From Agelas oroides (lineage: Eukaryota; Porifera; Demospongiae; Agelasida; Agelasidae), in NCBI GenBank assembly GCA_949130485.1, contig OX422191.1, forward strand, positions 933,441 to 997,440: a DNA stretch of 64,000 nt, read 5' to 3'. The notes beneath the pieces are model-generated. The model worked only from the letters and a program-made list of their open reading frames with translations. It had not been told where the DNA came from and made no database searches. This document shows positions 23,901 through 31,285 of this stretch, piece after piece (position 1 is the first letter of the stretch; each line of letters opens with the position of its first letter). A program made the position numbers and the translations under genes.

Positions 23901-26490
23901 GGATTGGGAACTATCGTGTTATATCTGTACAACCGTGACTTTCATAACGTGTACTTACTACTACACCGCCCACACATTTTCTAACCAATGATGAAGCTCT
24001 TTTGATTGAGGGAGGGACAGCCATCTTAGTGATGCAGCAATGTCTGGTTACTTCCTCTGGACAATATTCTTGTCCCCCCACCACTCCCTCTTTCTTGAGA
24101 CTGTGAGCACTGGTAATTTTAAGGGTGGGGCTAGGAGTGCACAAGTTCCCTGTTACCATTGTGATTACATGTGTGCACATGTACACATAGCATTATTCTA
24201 ATTGTTGCATCCTCTCTGTGACATGACATCATATATACCATGATACTGTTACTATAGTGAAGCACCCCAAGTGAGTTATCTGTGTCTACAGTGTCTGGTG
24301 GAGCACTGACTTAGATTCCCGTGTGGTTAGACCCCGCCCTCTGCTTATATTAATTCACGCTAAAATCACCAGTGACTGTAACACAGGGAGTACTCCTCTA
24401 CTTGACTAGCTGACACACAGTGTCTGATACTGTGTCTCAGTAGTGAGGTACCGCGAGACCAAATATACCTTACACAAAGTGAAGATGTTTGTTGAACCAC
24501 CTCTCATCTCTTGTTCTCTGACATTCTGCAGCCTCAGTGTGAACCAGATCTCAGATGAAGGTGCTCGTGAATTAGCTGCAGCGTTGCAAGTGAACCAGAG
24601 CCTTCAGACACTAGAGTGAGTCCAACCCTTCATGTCCTACTTCTTAAGAGGTGTACACTGGGACTGCAGCAGTGGTTGTGTACACTCTCAACTGGTGTAG
24701 CAGTACCAGTGCAGTACATGGTTGGTTTTGGTTGAAGATATTGAAATGCACGGTACAGTTTAGCCTCGTACCAAGGTTCTCGGTGGGCGGGTAAAAGGAG
24801 AGCCTGGTATCCACTGTTTGTGCATGCGCTTCAATTCCCAGAAATCTTGGGAGATCGGGAACTATCGTGTTATATCTGTACAACTGTGACTTTCATAATG
24901 TGTACTTACTACTACACCGCCCACACATTTTCTGACCAATGATGAAGCTCTTTTGATTGAGGGAGGGACAGCCATCTTAGTGATGCAGCATTTTCTGGTT
25001 ACTTCCTCTGGACAATATTCTTGTCCCCCCACCACTTCCTCTTTCTTGAGACTGTGAGCACTGGTAATTTTAAGGGTGGGGCTAGGAGTGCACAAGTTCC
25101 CCTGTTACCATTGTGATTACATGTGTGCACACGTACACACAGCTAGGTCCTGCATTATTCTAATTGTTGCATCCTCTCTGTGACATGACATCATATATAC
25201 CATGATACTGTTACTATAGTGGAGCACCCCAAGTGAGTTATCTGTGTCTACAGTGTCCGGTGGAGCACTGACTTAACTTCCCGTGTGGTTAGACCCCGCC
25301 CTCTGCTTATATTAATTCACGCTAAAATCACCAGTGTCTGATACTGTGTGTCTGTAGTGAGGTATCGAGACCAAATACATCTTGCACAAAGTGAAGAGGT
25401 TTGTTGAACCACCTCTCATCTCTTGTTCTCTGACATTACGCAGCCTCAGTTGGAACCAGATCTCAGCCAAAGGTGCTCGTGAATTGGCTGCAACTTCACG
25501 AGTGAACCAGAGCCTTCAGACACTAAAGTGAGTCCAACCCTTCATGTCCTAGTTCTTAAGAGGTGTACACTGGGACTGCAGCAATGGTTGTGTACACTCG
25601 TAACTGGTGTAGCAGTACCAGTGCAGTACATGGTTGGTTTTGGTTGAAGCTATTGAAATGCATGGTACAGTTTAACCTCGTACCAAGTAGGTTCTCAGTG
25701 GGCGGGGAAAAGGAGAGCCTGGTATGCACTGTTTGCGCATGCGCTTAATTTCTCAGAAATCTTGGGAGATCAGGAACTATCGTGTTATATCTGTACAACC
25801 ATGAATTTCATAACGTGTACTTACTACTACACCGCCCACACATTTTCTGACCAATGATGAAGCTCTTTTGATTGAGGGAGGGACAGCCATCTTAGTGATG
25901 CAGCATTTTCTGGTTACTTCCTCTGGACAATATTCTTGTCCCCCCACCACTCCCTCTTTCTTGAGACTTTGAGCACTGGTAATTTTAAGGGTGGGGCTAG
26001 GAGTGCACAAGTTCCCCTGTTACCATTGTGATTACATGTGTGCACACGTACACATAGCTAGGTCCTGCATTATTCTAATTGTTGCATCCTCTCTGTGACA
26101 TGACATCATATATACCATGATACTGTTACTATAGTAGAACACCCCAAGTGAGTTATCTGTGTCTACAGTGTCCGGTGGAGCACTGATTTAACTTCCCGTG
26201 TGGTTAGATCCCACCCTCTGCTTACATTAATTCACGCTAAAATCACCAGTGACTGTAACACAGGGAGTACTCCTCTACTTGACTAGCTGACACACAGTGT
26301 CTGATACTGTGTGTCAGTAGTGAGGTATCGAGACCAAATATATCTTACACAAAGTGAAGAGGTTTGTTGAACCACCTCTCATCTCTTCTTCTCTGACATT
26401 CTGCAGCCTCAGTCAGAACCAGATCTCAGATGAAGGTGCTCGTGAATTGGCTGCAGCGTTGCAAGTGAACAAGAGCCTTCAGACACTAAA
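1..26490 (+). CDS. LRR exon array, partial NLR-type gene or genes
   Basis: Seen: 23 short exons with an AG acceptor and GTGAGT or GTAAGT donor, each coding one LRR of the pattern LSxNQISDEGARELAAALQ followed by VNQSLQTL. Each exon begins with the third base of a codon (C) and ends with the first two bases of the next, so joined repeats read L-D-L-S without a frame break. No exon contains a stop. Known: one 28-residue LRR per 84-bp exon is typical of ribonuclease-inhibitor-like LRRs at the C-terminus of NOD-like receptors. Inferred: this is the LRR part of one or more intracellular receptor-type proteins. No NACHT, CARD, death, signal-peptide or membrane segment is visible, so the N-terminal part lies outside the window or is absent. 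A TATA-like promoter at 6.83 kb may split the array into two genes. The 3' end is lost at the break at 26.75 kb. Confidence 0.75.
787..817 (+). other. Conserved intronic hairpin before LRR exons
   Basis: CTGACACACAGT pairs with ACTGTGTGTCAG over 12 bp around a 7-base loop, ~90 bp upstream of the exon acceptor. The copy at 1748-1778 pairs over 15 bp with a 1-base centre. Intact copies also lie at 13800-13830, 17025-17055, 23465-23495 and 26287-26317; several others carry one or two mismatches. Function unknown. Confidence 0.7.
909..992 (+). CDS. LRR exon 2, 84 bp
   Basis: Acceptor TTCTGCAG, donor GTGAGT. The variable residue after Leu-Ser is Leu (TTG); the repeat has GEGARG rather than DEGARE. 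It ends GA, giving Asp at the junction. Confidence 0.8.
1870..1953 (+). CDS. LRR exon 3, 84 bp
   Basis: Lies 961 bp after the previous exon in a near-identical repeat unit. Variable residue Trp (TGG), GEGARE, Lys in VNKSLQ. Ends GA (Asp junction). Confidence 0.8.
2830..2913 (+). CDS. LRR exon 4, 84 bp
   Basis: Variable residue Arg (CGG); consensus form LSRNQISDEGARELAAALQ. Ends GA. The intron after it is a different family (frag AAAATATTGAGGACTTGATG) that opens the long block with the 81- and 90-bp exons. Confidence 0.8.
3615..3695 (+). CDS. LRR exon 5, 81 bp variant
   Basis: Codes LRINKISADGVLVLAGAL then IVNKNLEL, one codon shorter than the standard repeat near its end. Acceptor TTCTGCAG, donor GTGAGT, phase as in the others. 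Near-copies are at 10379 and 18869. Confidence 0.75.
4187..4891. mobile_element. MITE-like element in LRR intron
   Basis: Ends read TATTCTCTCTAAAATA on the left and, reversed, TATTTTCTCTAAAATATT on the right, with no coding capacity. Homologous stretches lie at about 10966-11253 (internally deleted) and 19456-20162. The copies sit in equivalent introns, so they were spread by block duplication. Exact ends are approximate. Confidence 0.5.
5140..5229 (+). CDS. LRR exon 6, 90 bp variant
   Basis: Codes LRKNGISDEHVCVLVEALK then VNQSHQKLKL, two codons longer than the standard repeat. Donor is GTAAGT. The SHQKL form recurs at 11507, 20410 and, at 84 bp, on the minus strand at 63758. Confidence 0.75.
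5776..5925 (+). repeat. ~25-bp minisatellite
   Basis: About five to six imperfect copies of GGGTGGGGCATTTATGGCTT plus AAAT. Confidence 0.8.
5954..5978. repeat. (TA)n microsatellite
   Basis: Uninterrupted alternating TA after a short A run. Confidence 0.95.
6425..6585. repeat. Long inverted repeat, copy 1
   Basis: Arms 6425-6487 and 6516-6585 pair through GAATCATCCTC / GAGGATGATTC and flanks, with a 28-base loop. Two more copies are at 13418-13570 and 22126-22277. Each copy lies a few hundred bases upstream of where a new run of LRR units or the 6.8-kb promoter-like site begins. Confidence 0.75.
6829..6836 (+). promoter_or_regulatory. TATA-box-like site
   Basis: TATAAAAG lies 176 bp upstream of the ATG at 7012. 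The same octamer is kept in the inverted copy at 62267-62274 (minus strand), also upstream of the matching ORF. It could start a second LRR transcript inside the array. Confidence 0.4.
7012..7149 (+). CDS. 45-aa ORF, possible first exon, unknown
   Basis: Starts MSASRMANGDDECFNQLYEK and ends LQK before TGA. I do not recognise it. The inverted copy on the minus strand at 61905-62090 keeps the ATG and frame over this length with only four or five replacements and reads on to 61 aa. Location between a TATA-like site and the next LRR exon suggests an N-terminal exon or uORF; the repeat-rich setting makes chance conservation possible. Confidence 0.3.
   Translation: MSASRMANGDDECFNQLYEKQCHIVYCFNSPFHISSALLVCYLQK
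7421..7920. mobile_element. 500-bp MITE with ~43-bp terminal inverted repeats
   Basis: Both ends start CTACTGTATAGCGGGAAATT (right end reversed) and match over ~43 bp with two differences. No transposase. ORFs inside it read the repeat. A rearranged inverted copy begins near 61144. Confidence 0.8.
8330..8413 (+). CDS. LRR exon 7, 84 bp
   Basis: First LRR after the TATA-like site and 45-codon ORF at 6.8-7.15 kb. Variable residue Arg (CGG), ISAKGARE form. Starts CCTTAG instead of CCTCAG (synonymous). Ends GA. Its inverted copy is at 60726. Confidence 0.8.
8983..9294. mobile_element. 312-bp MITE, copy 1, 9-bp target duplication
   Basis: Ends TAGTCTCGTGCCCAGACCCC and its near-complement, with inverted arms of ~85 bp. 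Flanked by CTCTGTGAC at 8974-8982 and 9295-9303. The empty site is visible in the other LRR units, which carry one CTCTGTGAC. Its length and 9-bp duplication resemble Mutator-like MITEs. Confidence 0.85.
9615..9698 (+). CDS. LRR exon 8, 84 bp
   Basis: Acceptor TTCTACAG (not TTCTGCAG). Variable residue Arg (CGT). Ends GA. Followed by the long-block intron family. Near-identical to exon 16, 8490 bp downstream. Confidence 0.8.
10379..10459 (+). CDS. LRR exon 9, 81 bp variant
   Basis: Codes LRNNEISADGVLILAGAL then IVKKNLKL. Donor GTGAGT. Same subfamily as 3615 and 18869. Confidence 0.75.
11507..11596 (+). CDS. LRR exon 10, 90 bp variant
   Basis: Codes LSKNGISDERVCVLVEALQ then VNQSHQKLEL, donor GTAAGT. 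The preceding intron is ~410 bp shorter than in the 20.4-kb copy because the insert-like stretch near 11.15 kb has an internal deletion. Confidence 0.75.
12012..12059. repeat. poly-G / poly-C foldback tract
   Basis: A run of about 11 G is followed within 10 bases by a long C-rich run; a similar C tract is at about 20983-21015. Run lengths in a draft assembly are unreliable. Confidence 0.7.
12200..12283 (+). CDS. LRR exon 11, 84 bp, DKGACA type
   Basis: Codes LSGNKITDKGACAIATALR then VNQSLQTL. Ends AG before GTGAGT, so the junction residue is Ser. Closest relative in the window is the minus-strand exon at 62636. Confidence 0.75.
12390..12967 (+). repeat. ~580-bp dispersed module, copy A
   Basis: Begins near ATGAAAGGCACTGAAGTGCC and ends near GCGCTGAGGGTTAATT; AACCCTCGGCGCA near the left end recurs inverted at the right. 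Other copies: 21157-21716 (plus) and about 56535-57095 (minus). Contains the 110-bp exon-like ORF below. Confidence 0.7.
12732..12841 (+). CDS. 37-codon exon-like ORF, copy A
   Basis: An ATG in AAAAAATGG context opens MADLSCSRTNRKCSSFATKH and runs to CTGAGAAG followed by GTTAGT, a possible donor. Copies at 21499-21608 and 56643-56752 have exactly the same 110-bp length and open frame. No family recognised. It may be a mobile or duplicated first exon, or just a conserved stretch of a repeat. Confidence 0.25.
13418..13570. repeat. Long inverted repeat, copy 2
   Basis: Same element as at 6425; both arms are well kept. It lies 350 bp before LRR exon 12. Confidence 0.75.
13922..14005 (+). CDS. 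LRR exon 12, 84 bp
   Basis: Variable residue Arg (CGG); Val in ELAVAL and Glu in VNESLQ. Ends GA. It re-enters the standard ~960-bp unit. Confidence 0.8.
14885..14968 (+). CDS. LRR exon 13, 84 bp
   Basis: Variable residue Trp (TGG), then NKISDEGARQ. Ends GA. Almost identical to exon 15 at 17145, including the introns. Confidence 0.8.
15538..15849. mobile_element. 312-bp MITE, copy 2
   Basis: Same element and same insertion site as at 8983, so it was copied with the LRR unit rather than inserted anew. Confidence 0.85.
16188..16271 (+). CDS. LRR exon 14, 84 bp
   Basis: Variable residue Arg, ISAKGARE form. Ends CA before GTGAGT, so the junction residue is His, the only such case here. Confidence 0.8.
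17145..17228 (+). CDS. LRR exon 15, 84 bp
   Basis: Variable residue Trp, NKISDEGARQ form, ends GA. A duplicate of exon 13. Confidence 0.8.
18105..18188 (+). CDS. LRR exon 16, 84 bp
   Basis: Acceptor TTCTACAG, variable residue Arg (CGT), ends GA. Starts the third copy of the long block. Confidence 0.8.
18869..18949 (+). CDS. LRR exon 17, 81 bp variant
   Basis: LRNNEISADGVLILAGAL form, identical in layout to exon 9 at a constant 8490-bp offset. Confidence 0.75.
20410..20499 (+). CDS. LRR exon 18, 90 bp variant
   Basis: LSKNGISDERVCVLVEALK then VNQSHQKLKL, donor GTAAGT. Confidence 0.75.
21157..21716 (+). repeat. ~560-bp dispersed module, copy B
   Basis: Second copy of the module at 12390, with the 110-bp exon-like ORF at 21499-21608. 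Confidence 0.7.
21499..21608 (+). CDS. 37-codon exon-like ORF, copy B
   Basis: Same frame, length and GTTAGT end as copy A; differs at about four residues, all replacements. Confidence 0.25.
22126..22277. repeat. Long inverted repeat, copy 3
   Basis: Same element as at 6425, 350 bp before LRR exon 19. Confidence 0.75.
22627..22710 (+). CDS. LRR exon 19, 84 bp
   Basis: Acceptor is TTATGCAG. Variable residue Trp, ISAKGARE, Arg before VNQSLQ. Ends GA. Confidence 0.8.
23585..23668 (+). CDS. LRR exon 20, 84 bp
   Basis: Variable residue Arg; Ile replaces Ser in VNQILQ. Ends GA. Confidence 0.8.
24532..24615 (+). CDS. LRR exon 21, 84 bp
   Basis: Variable residue Val (GTG), DEGARE form. Ends GA. 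Confidence 0.8.
25444..25527 (+). CDS. LRR exon 22, 84 bp
   Basis: Acceptor TTACGCAG. Variable residue Trp, ISAKGARE; Thr-Ser replaces Ala-Leu in the helix part, which would weaken a structural Leu. Ends AA (Asn junction). The intron before it lacks ~40 bp including the 5' arm of the conserved hairpin. Confidence 0.75.
26407..26490 (+). CDS. LRR exon 23, 84 bp, last of the plus array
   Basis: Variable residue Gln (CAG), DEGARE, VNKSLQ. Ends AA. Its downstream unit is cut at about 26748, before another LRR exon appears. Confidence 0.8.
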
Positions 26491-26750
26491 GTGAGTCAAA
26501 CCGTTCATGTCCTACTCCTTAAGAGTTGTACACTGGGACTGCAGCAATGGTTGTGTACACTCGTAACTGGTGTAGCAGTACCAGTGCAGTACATGGGTTG
26601 GTTTTGGTTGAAGCTATTGAAATGCATGGTACAGTTTAGCCTCGTACCCAGGTTCTTGGTGGGCGGGGAAAATGAGAGCCTGGTATCCACTGTTTGCGCA
26701 TGCACTTAATTTCTCAGAAATCTTTGGAGATTGGGAACTATCGTGTTATC

Positions 26751-26772
26751 ATGGCGTACGGTAGTACGCCAT
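26751..26772. repeat. Hairpin at the LRR-array break
   Basis: ATGGCGTAC and GTACGCCAT pair around GGTA. The last LRR unit stops matching its neighbours just before it, after GGGAACTATCGTGTTAT. Confidence 0.8.
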
Positions 26773-26774
26773 AT

Positions 26775-27131
26775 GTAGGGATGACCCCGAAAAAAAATGG
26801 CCGCCACATTAAAAGTGCACAAATAACACGCTCGAAATGTCTTCGTTAGATTAGTCAAAGGCCTGTATGAGCCATATCAGGCATTATCAAGTGTTTTCAT
26901 GAGCAAAAAGACTGTTAAGTTTGCTGGAAAGTATCGCTAAGCACCAGACCGGCAAGTCGCCAAAACGGACAAATCGTCTATCTTCTGACTTTCTTTCTTC
27001 TTCTTCTTCTTCTTCTTCTTCTTCTGCCTCTCACCGCGATAGCACGATAACGGCTGGAGCTTTTACAACGATTCAAACGCAAAACAACAGGATAAATCAC
27101 TAGGTATTGCACCTGCCACTTATCGGTCTAA
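26775..27131 (+). other. Short non-LRR stretch before the gap
   Basis: Unrelated to the LRR units. It holds a (CTT)n microsatellite at about 26996-27024 that reads as a serine run. An open frame from 26921 to 27103 has no clear start and no recognised domain; I do not call a gene. Confidence 0.5.
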
Positions 27132-27331
27132 NNNNNNNNNNNNNNNNNNNNNNNNNNNNNNNNNNNNNNNNNNNNNNNNNNNNNNNNNNNNNNNNNNNNN
27201 NNNNNNNNNNNNNNNNNNNNNNNNNNNNNNNNNNNNNNNNNNNNNNNNNNNNNNNNNNNNNNNNNNNNNNNNNNNNNNNNNNNNNNNNNNNNNNNNNNNN
27301 NNNNNNNNNNNNNNNNNNNNNNNNNNNNNNN
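27132..27331. other. Assembly gap (200 N)
   Basis: Exactly 200 N, most likely a placeholder. It separates the plus LRR array from the RPE duplicate and probably removed one end of the MITE that follows. Confidence 0.99.
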
Positions 27332-27749
27332 CCCTTCCAACTGGTATTCCTGTTTCTGGTCCTCCACCCACATCAATAATTACGTCTTACACAATTTCAG
27401 CAACTCAACTTCTGCGCATGCACAGTATGGTGGATTCGCGGTGAGTTGTAGATCGGTTGTATCTATCGCCATCAGCGGTGAGTTGTAGATCGGTTGTATC
27501 TATCGCCATCAGTCCAGCAAACTAAGCGAAATAGGAAACGTGTCTGTCATATTTGTAGGCTTCAGTTCGTTTTATTCATTCTTTTTGTGCCTTTTTGTAG
27601 GTATCACACTTGGCTGTTGTGTATGGCGTTAGTGAACTGTAGTGTTTTGTGTCGAAGTACTTGGTTTCTAGGTTGCTAAGTACCCACCCGCCCGCGTCAA
27701 TGCCAGCAAAAACCCCTGACCAGAAACAGGAATACCGGTTGAAAGGGCC
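27332..27749. mobile_element. MITE, gap-truncated copy
   Basis: Left end CCCTTCCAACTGGTATTCCT and right end, reversed, GGCCCTTTCAACCGGTATTC form inverted repeats. It contains a direct duplication of ~40 bp at 27436-27513 not present in the copy at 46994. Confidence 0.7.
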
Positions 27750-27943
27750 TTATGCATTATGATTGTGTATATATGCATAGCATATCTTTTCATTTGACCT
27801 TTATTTTAAAAAAGCACTTTTAAATCCCCCTGTGAATGGTGAATGGATGTGCATGGAGGAAGATTGATTGTGTTACATCATAACACTGTTCCTGTCTCAG
27901 CTTGCTTAGGCTCGCCCCCACAATGTTCTACATTTTCTAGTAT

Positions 27944-27990
27944 TTGGAGAGGGGGGGGGGGGGGAGGAGGGGGGGAGGAGGGCTGGTTCT
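27944..27990 (+). repeat. G-rich tract in RPE copy 1
   Basis: Long G runs with GGAGGAGG; the counterpart in copy 2 (47583-47732) is much longer. Confidence 0.85.
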
Positions 27991-28058
27991 GAGAATAAGA
28001 CAAAGCTGAATAGCAAGTGTGGGTCAGGACAGGAATTGATGCGACACGCCCCCCATAC

Positions 28059-31000
28059 CTTTGGCATCATGTCAGGCATGAACTTCTGTCCCCCAAAACC
28101 AGGTTCGATGGTCATCACCAGAATCATGTCCACGAGAGAGACAAAGGGAACCACCTCCTCCACTGGCGTCCCTGGCTTGATGCCAATACCAACCTAGGGA
28201 GGGGGTAAAAGGAGGGGAAAGGGGAGGGAGGAGAGGGGGAAGGGAGGGGAGAGGGAGGGAGAGGGAGGGAGAGGAAGGGGAGGTGATGAAAAAGAGGAAG
28301 GGAGGGGAGGGGAGGGAGGGAGGGGAAAAGGAAGGAAGGAAGGGGGGGAGGGGAAAGGGAAGGAAGGGGGAAGGGGAAAGGGAAAGGAGAGAGGGGAGGG
28401 AAGGGGAGAGAGGGGAGAGGAAAGGGAAGGAGGATAGGAGGAAAATCCATGTAACAATAGATCCAGAACAGATAGTCTGGCTTTGAGGCTGGGATGAAAG
28501 GAGAGAGAGAGAGAGAATAGGGTATTTGAGGAGTAGAAAGAGATAGGAGGGTGGGAGGGAGAGACAGCGATGTCAATCTGACCTTCATTCCTTTCTCCCA
28601 GATCTTCTTGATCAGCTCAGTTGGATTCTCTGCCCATAAAATGAAATGTCATCATATTACAGCACACAGGAGGTCCAATCACAGCAGGCTACTAATCTTG
28701 CAGTGTCTGTTCTGAGTTACCCACCACCAGTACTGGAACTGGTAGCAGGTGTTGATCACAGTTACAGTATTGTGTTCAGGATCACCCACCAGCTACCCAC
28801 CACCAGTACTGGAACTGGTAGCAGGTGTTGATTACAGTTACAGTGTTGTGTTCAAGATCACCCACCAGCTACCCACCACCAGTACTGGAACTGGTAGCAG
28901 GTATCGATTACAGTTACAGTGCTGTGTTCAGGATCACCCACCAGCTACCCACCACCAGTACTGGAACTGGGAATGAGGCTACAGTATAAACTGTGTTCAG
29001 GATCACCCACCAGCTACCCACTACCAATACTGGAACTGGGAATGAGGCTACAGTATAAACTGTGTTCAGGATCACCCACCAGCTACCCACCACCAGTACT
29101 GAAACTGGTAGCAGGTGTTGATTACAGTTACAGTGTTGTGTTCAGGATCACCCACCAGCTACCCACCACCAGTACTTGAACTGGGAATGAATCTACAATC
29201 ACCCACCAGCTACCCACCACCAGTACTTGAACTGGGAATGAGGCTTTGAATTCTCTGCAAACCATGAAAACCTGGCCTCGGGACTACATCTGGGGACCTG
29301 GGAACGAGACTATTGAACTTACTTGTGGCCTCCAGATGAAAGGTGTACTGGTTTGCTCCAGCGTCAGCTAAATCATCCATCCACTAGAGAATAAGTAATA
29401 TTGTCAGCCATATTGAAAAAGAATAAACATCATATAGACCCCTTTCTGAGCATTCGGTTCCCATGGTAATACATCATATTGGAGGTTGAGTACTAACTAT
29501 AGAGGTCAGTACTCACGCTGATGTGGGTGACATGAACATGCACTGTAATTTTTGGAAAGCCAGACAGGGAGCGGTATACGCAAGTTATTGACATTTTTCA
29601 CTGAACTTCTCACTGAGTTTCATATATGTCCCTTGACCTCCAATATGACGTAATACCATGGGAGCCGAATGCTCAGAAAGGGGTCTATTGTCAGCTACCG
29701 CAAGCAGTGGAAAGCTGGAGACATGAGGTGCAATATTACTAGAAACAATGCATGGGCGTGGGAAGGGATTGTCCGGGGTACACTAACAACATTCTTCAGG
29801 TTAGTTGCTAGAACAAAACCAGCTTGATCATGAACATCAGACAGAATATACAGCTAAAAACTGAAGGCAATCCTCCTCACCTTTTCTGGCTCTGAAACCA
29901 TCATGTGAATATCTGAGCAAAGAAACAAGTCAATGGCAGAATAAACCAAAGTTCACTGGCATCGTGAGTTCCGTAATTCTGTGTTCATAAGTTTCTTACC
30001 AAAGAAAGCGTCTGGTATTCTCTTCCGCAGACATTTCACAACCGGAGCTCCAAATGTAATGTTTAGTACAGAATGTCTGCAATGACCAATAGAACATTAA
30101 GATTGCATGTGGGAGGAGGATACCCGGGGGGGAGGGGTATATGTTCTCCAGGTAGCCTCGTTCTAATGATAAGGGCTCGATATAGTGCTTACTAGCCTGC
30201 ATTTTGCACACAGCTGCACTAAACACAGACCACGACTCTTGCCCTCTGGAAGTGAGACCACGCCCTATGAAAAACCATCTATATCCTACCCTTTATTTTG
30301 TTTAAGAAATACACCTCCTATAGATGGTTTCCAAATGTCAATTAAGTGTCCTACTTCCGGAGGGCAAGCGTGCGATCAAGTGGCAGCTGTACAGCGGACC
30401 TTTCACTTTGTGAGAAGCAGCTTCTTTTATCTTTCAACACTAATGGTAAGGGCTCGATATAGTGCTTACTAGCCTGTATTTTGCACACAGCTGCACTAAA
30501 CACAGACCCCGACTCTTGCCCTCTGGAAGTGAAGCCACGCCCTATGAAAAACCATCTATATCCTACCCTTTATTTTGTTTAAGAAATACACCTCCTATAG
30601 ATGGTTTCCAAATGTCAATTAAGTGTCCTACTTCCGGAGGGCAAGCGTGCGATCAAGTGGCAGCTGTACAGCGGACCTTTCACCTTGTGAGAAGCAGCTT
30701 CTTTTATCTTTCAGTACTAATGGTAAGGACTTGATGTAGCGCTTAACAGGCTGCATTTTGCACACAGCTGCGCTAAACACAGACCCCGACTTTTGCCCTC
30801 CGGAAGTGAGACCACGCCCCATGAAAACCATCTATAGGGAGTACTATACGATCCCAGTCCCACCTGCCAGTTCCTCTTTACTTGCAGCACAGTCACATGG
30901 AGAGAGCCTGGAACAGAAGCTATATTCTCCTGTTGTTACTCTCTATCCCACACACGCACAGGACTGAACCAAAACAGACTGTACCCAGTAGGATAGGACT

Positions 31001-31145
31001 TATGCTTCACGTGAGCTCACCCGTCCATGACGTCCAGATGCAGGTAGTCTGCTCCGCTGTCCAACATCTTCTGGCACTCCTCAGCCAGACAGGAGAGGTC
31101 TGCATTCAGGATGGACGGGCCTATCTGACACTTGCACGTACACAT
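28059..31145 (-). CDS. RPE: Ribulose-phosphate 3-epimerase, partial copy 1
   Basis: Interconverts ribulose 5-phosphate and xylulose 5-phosphate in the pentose phosphate pathway (cytosolic TIM barrel). Exons on the minus strand: 31145-31021 (M1 to G42, [17 protein letters not shown]), 30076-30000, 29912-29881 ([11 protein letters not shown]), 29383-29323, 28629-28583, 28193-28059 ([17 protein letters not shown]-type segment read as [17 protein letters not shown]). All join in frame with GT-AG introns and give 159 codons. Metal-binding His36, Asp38 and His70 are present; the exon with the fourth (Asp175) and the C-terminus are missing, probably in the gap. Exon 2 has HSVLN where the family and the other copy have HFVPN, so this copy may be decaying. 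Confidence 0.85.
28197..28440 (+). repeat. Polypurine tract in RPE intron, copy 1
   Basis: About 240 bases of almost pure G and A, next to the exon 6 acceptor. On the gene's strand it is a very long pyrimidine tract. The matching tract in copy 2 is 47945-48190. Confidence 0.9.
28708..29240 (+). repeat. Minisatellite in RPE intron 4, copy 1
   Basis: Repeated CACCCACCAGCTACCCACCA followed by CCAGTACTGGAACTGG, in ~64- and ~84-bp versions, about seven copies. Copy 2 has only about one (48620-48700), so it is a length-variable repeat. Confidence 0.85.
29434..29688. mobile_element. 255-bp MITE in RPE intron, copy 1
   Basis: Inverted ends of ~50 bp starting ATAGACCCCTTTCTGAGCAT. Copy 2 has the same insertion at 48904-49159. 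Confidence 0.85.
30163..30830 (+). repeat. ~278-bp tandem repeat in RPE intron 1, copy 1
   Basis: Units begin near 30163, 30441 and 30718 (GGGCTCGATATAGTGCTTAC). Each holds an inverted pair CTTGCCCTCTGGAAGT / ACTTCCGGAGGGCAAG. Copy 2 has about two units at 49730-50240; a diverged inverted unit is at 56095-56245. Confidence 0.8.
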
Positions 31146-31209
31146 TCTTGACCTCTGAGCTGCAAACGATACATGCAAGGGCTGCTGGATGCAAACCCGG
31201 CCCCTTTTT

Positions 31210-31276
31210 ACTTCCGGTTATCCCGGATGTGAAGTGGTAATAAACTGTTTTAACCCTTTCGAGCCGCAGAAAGATG
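31210..31276. promoter_or_regulatory. RPE/MRPL32 bidirectional promoter, copy 1
   Basis: Only ~128 bp separate the RPE ATG (minus, 31145) from the MRPL32 ATG remnant (plus, 31274). ACTTCCGG at 31210-31217 and CCGGATGTGAAGT next to it are ETS-type sites common in housekeeping and mitochondrial-protein promoters. Confidence 0.55.
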
Positions 31277-31285
31277 GCCCACGTG
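31274..31285 (+). pseudogene. MRPL32: MRPL32 remnant (first four codons)
   Basis: ATGGCCCACGTG matches the MRPL32 start at 51478; homology stops right after it, marking the duplication breakpoint. The frame then runs into a stop after nine further codons. Confidence 0.7.

Larger units (their letters stand above)
31..26748 (+). repeat. ~960-bp LRR repeat unit and long-block repeats
   Basis: Intron plus exon repeat with periods near 960 bp (exon starts 909, 1870, 2830; 13922, 14885; 22627, 23585, 24532, 25444, 26407). Introns are as alike as exons over ~870 bp, so the similarity reflects recent duplication or conversion and not coding constraint. A longer block (standard exon, 81-bp exon, 90-bp exon) occurs at 2830-5229, 9615-11596 and 18105-20499; the last two are offset by 8490 bp over most of their length. 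The recurring 60-90-codon ORFs inside the introns are a by-product of this repeat. Confidence 0.9.
27332..31285. repeat. Segmental duplicate of the RPE-MRPL32 locus, copy 1
   Basis: Homologous along its length to 46994-51489. Ends inside the first coding exon of MRPL32 after four codons. Differences: more tandem repeats in the intron at 28.7-29.2 kb, an extra 278-bp repeat unit, and no ~790-bp insertion in the RPE/MRPL32 promoter. It may be a true tandem duplication or an unmerged second haplotype. Confidence 0.8.

Noticed and set aside
66-26709. Repeated 60-96-codon ORFs beginning MYTGTAAMVVYT or, reversed, MCTPSPTLKITSAH
   Set aside because: They lie in introns of the LRR unit, recur only because the unit is repeated, have frameshifts and stops in several copies, and overlap each other on both strands.
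28124-28588. Leu/Pro/Ser-rich ORFs near RPE exon 6 (also 47820-48347)
   Set aside because: They read the intronic polypyrimidine tract; only the stretch over the RPE exon matches a known protein, in a different frame for most of the length.
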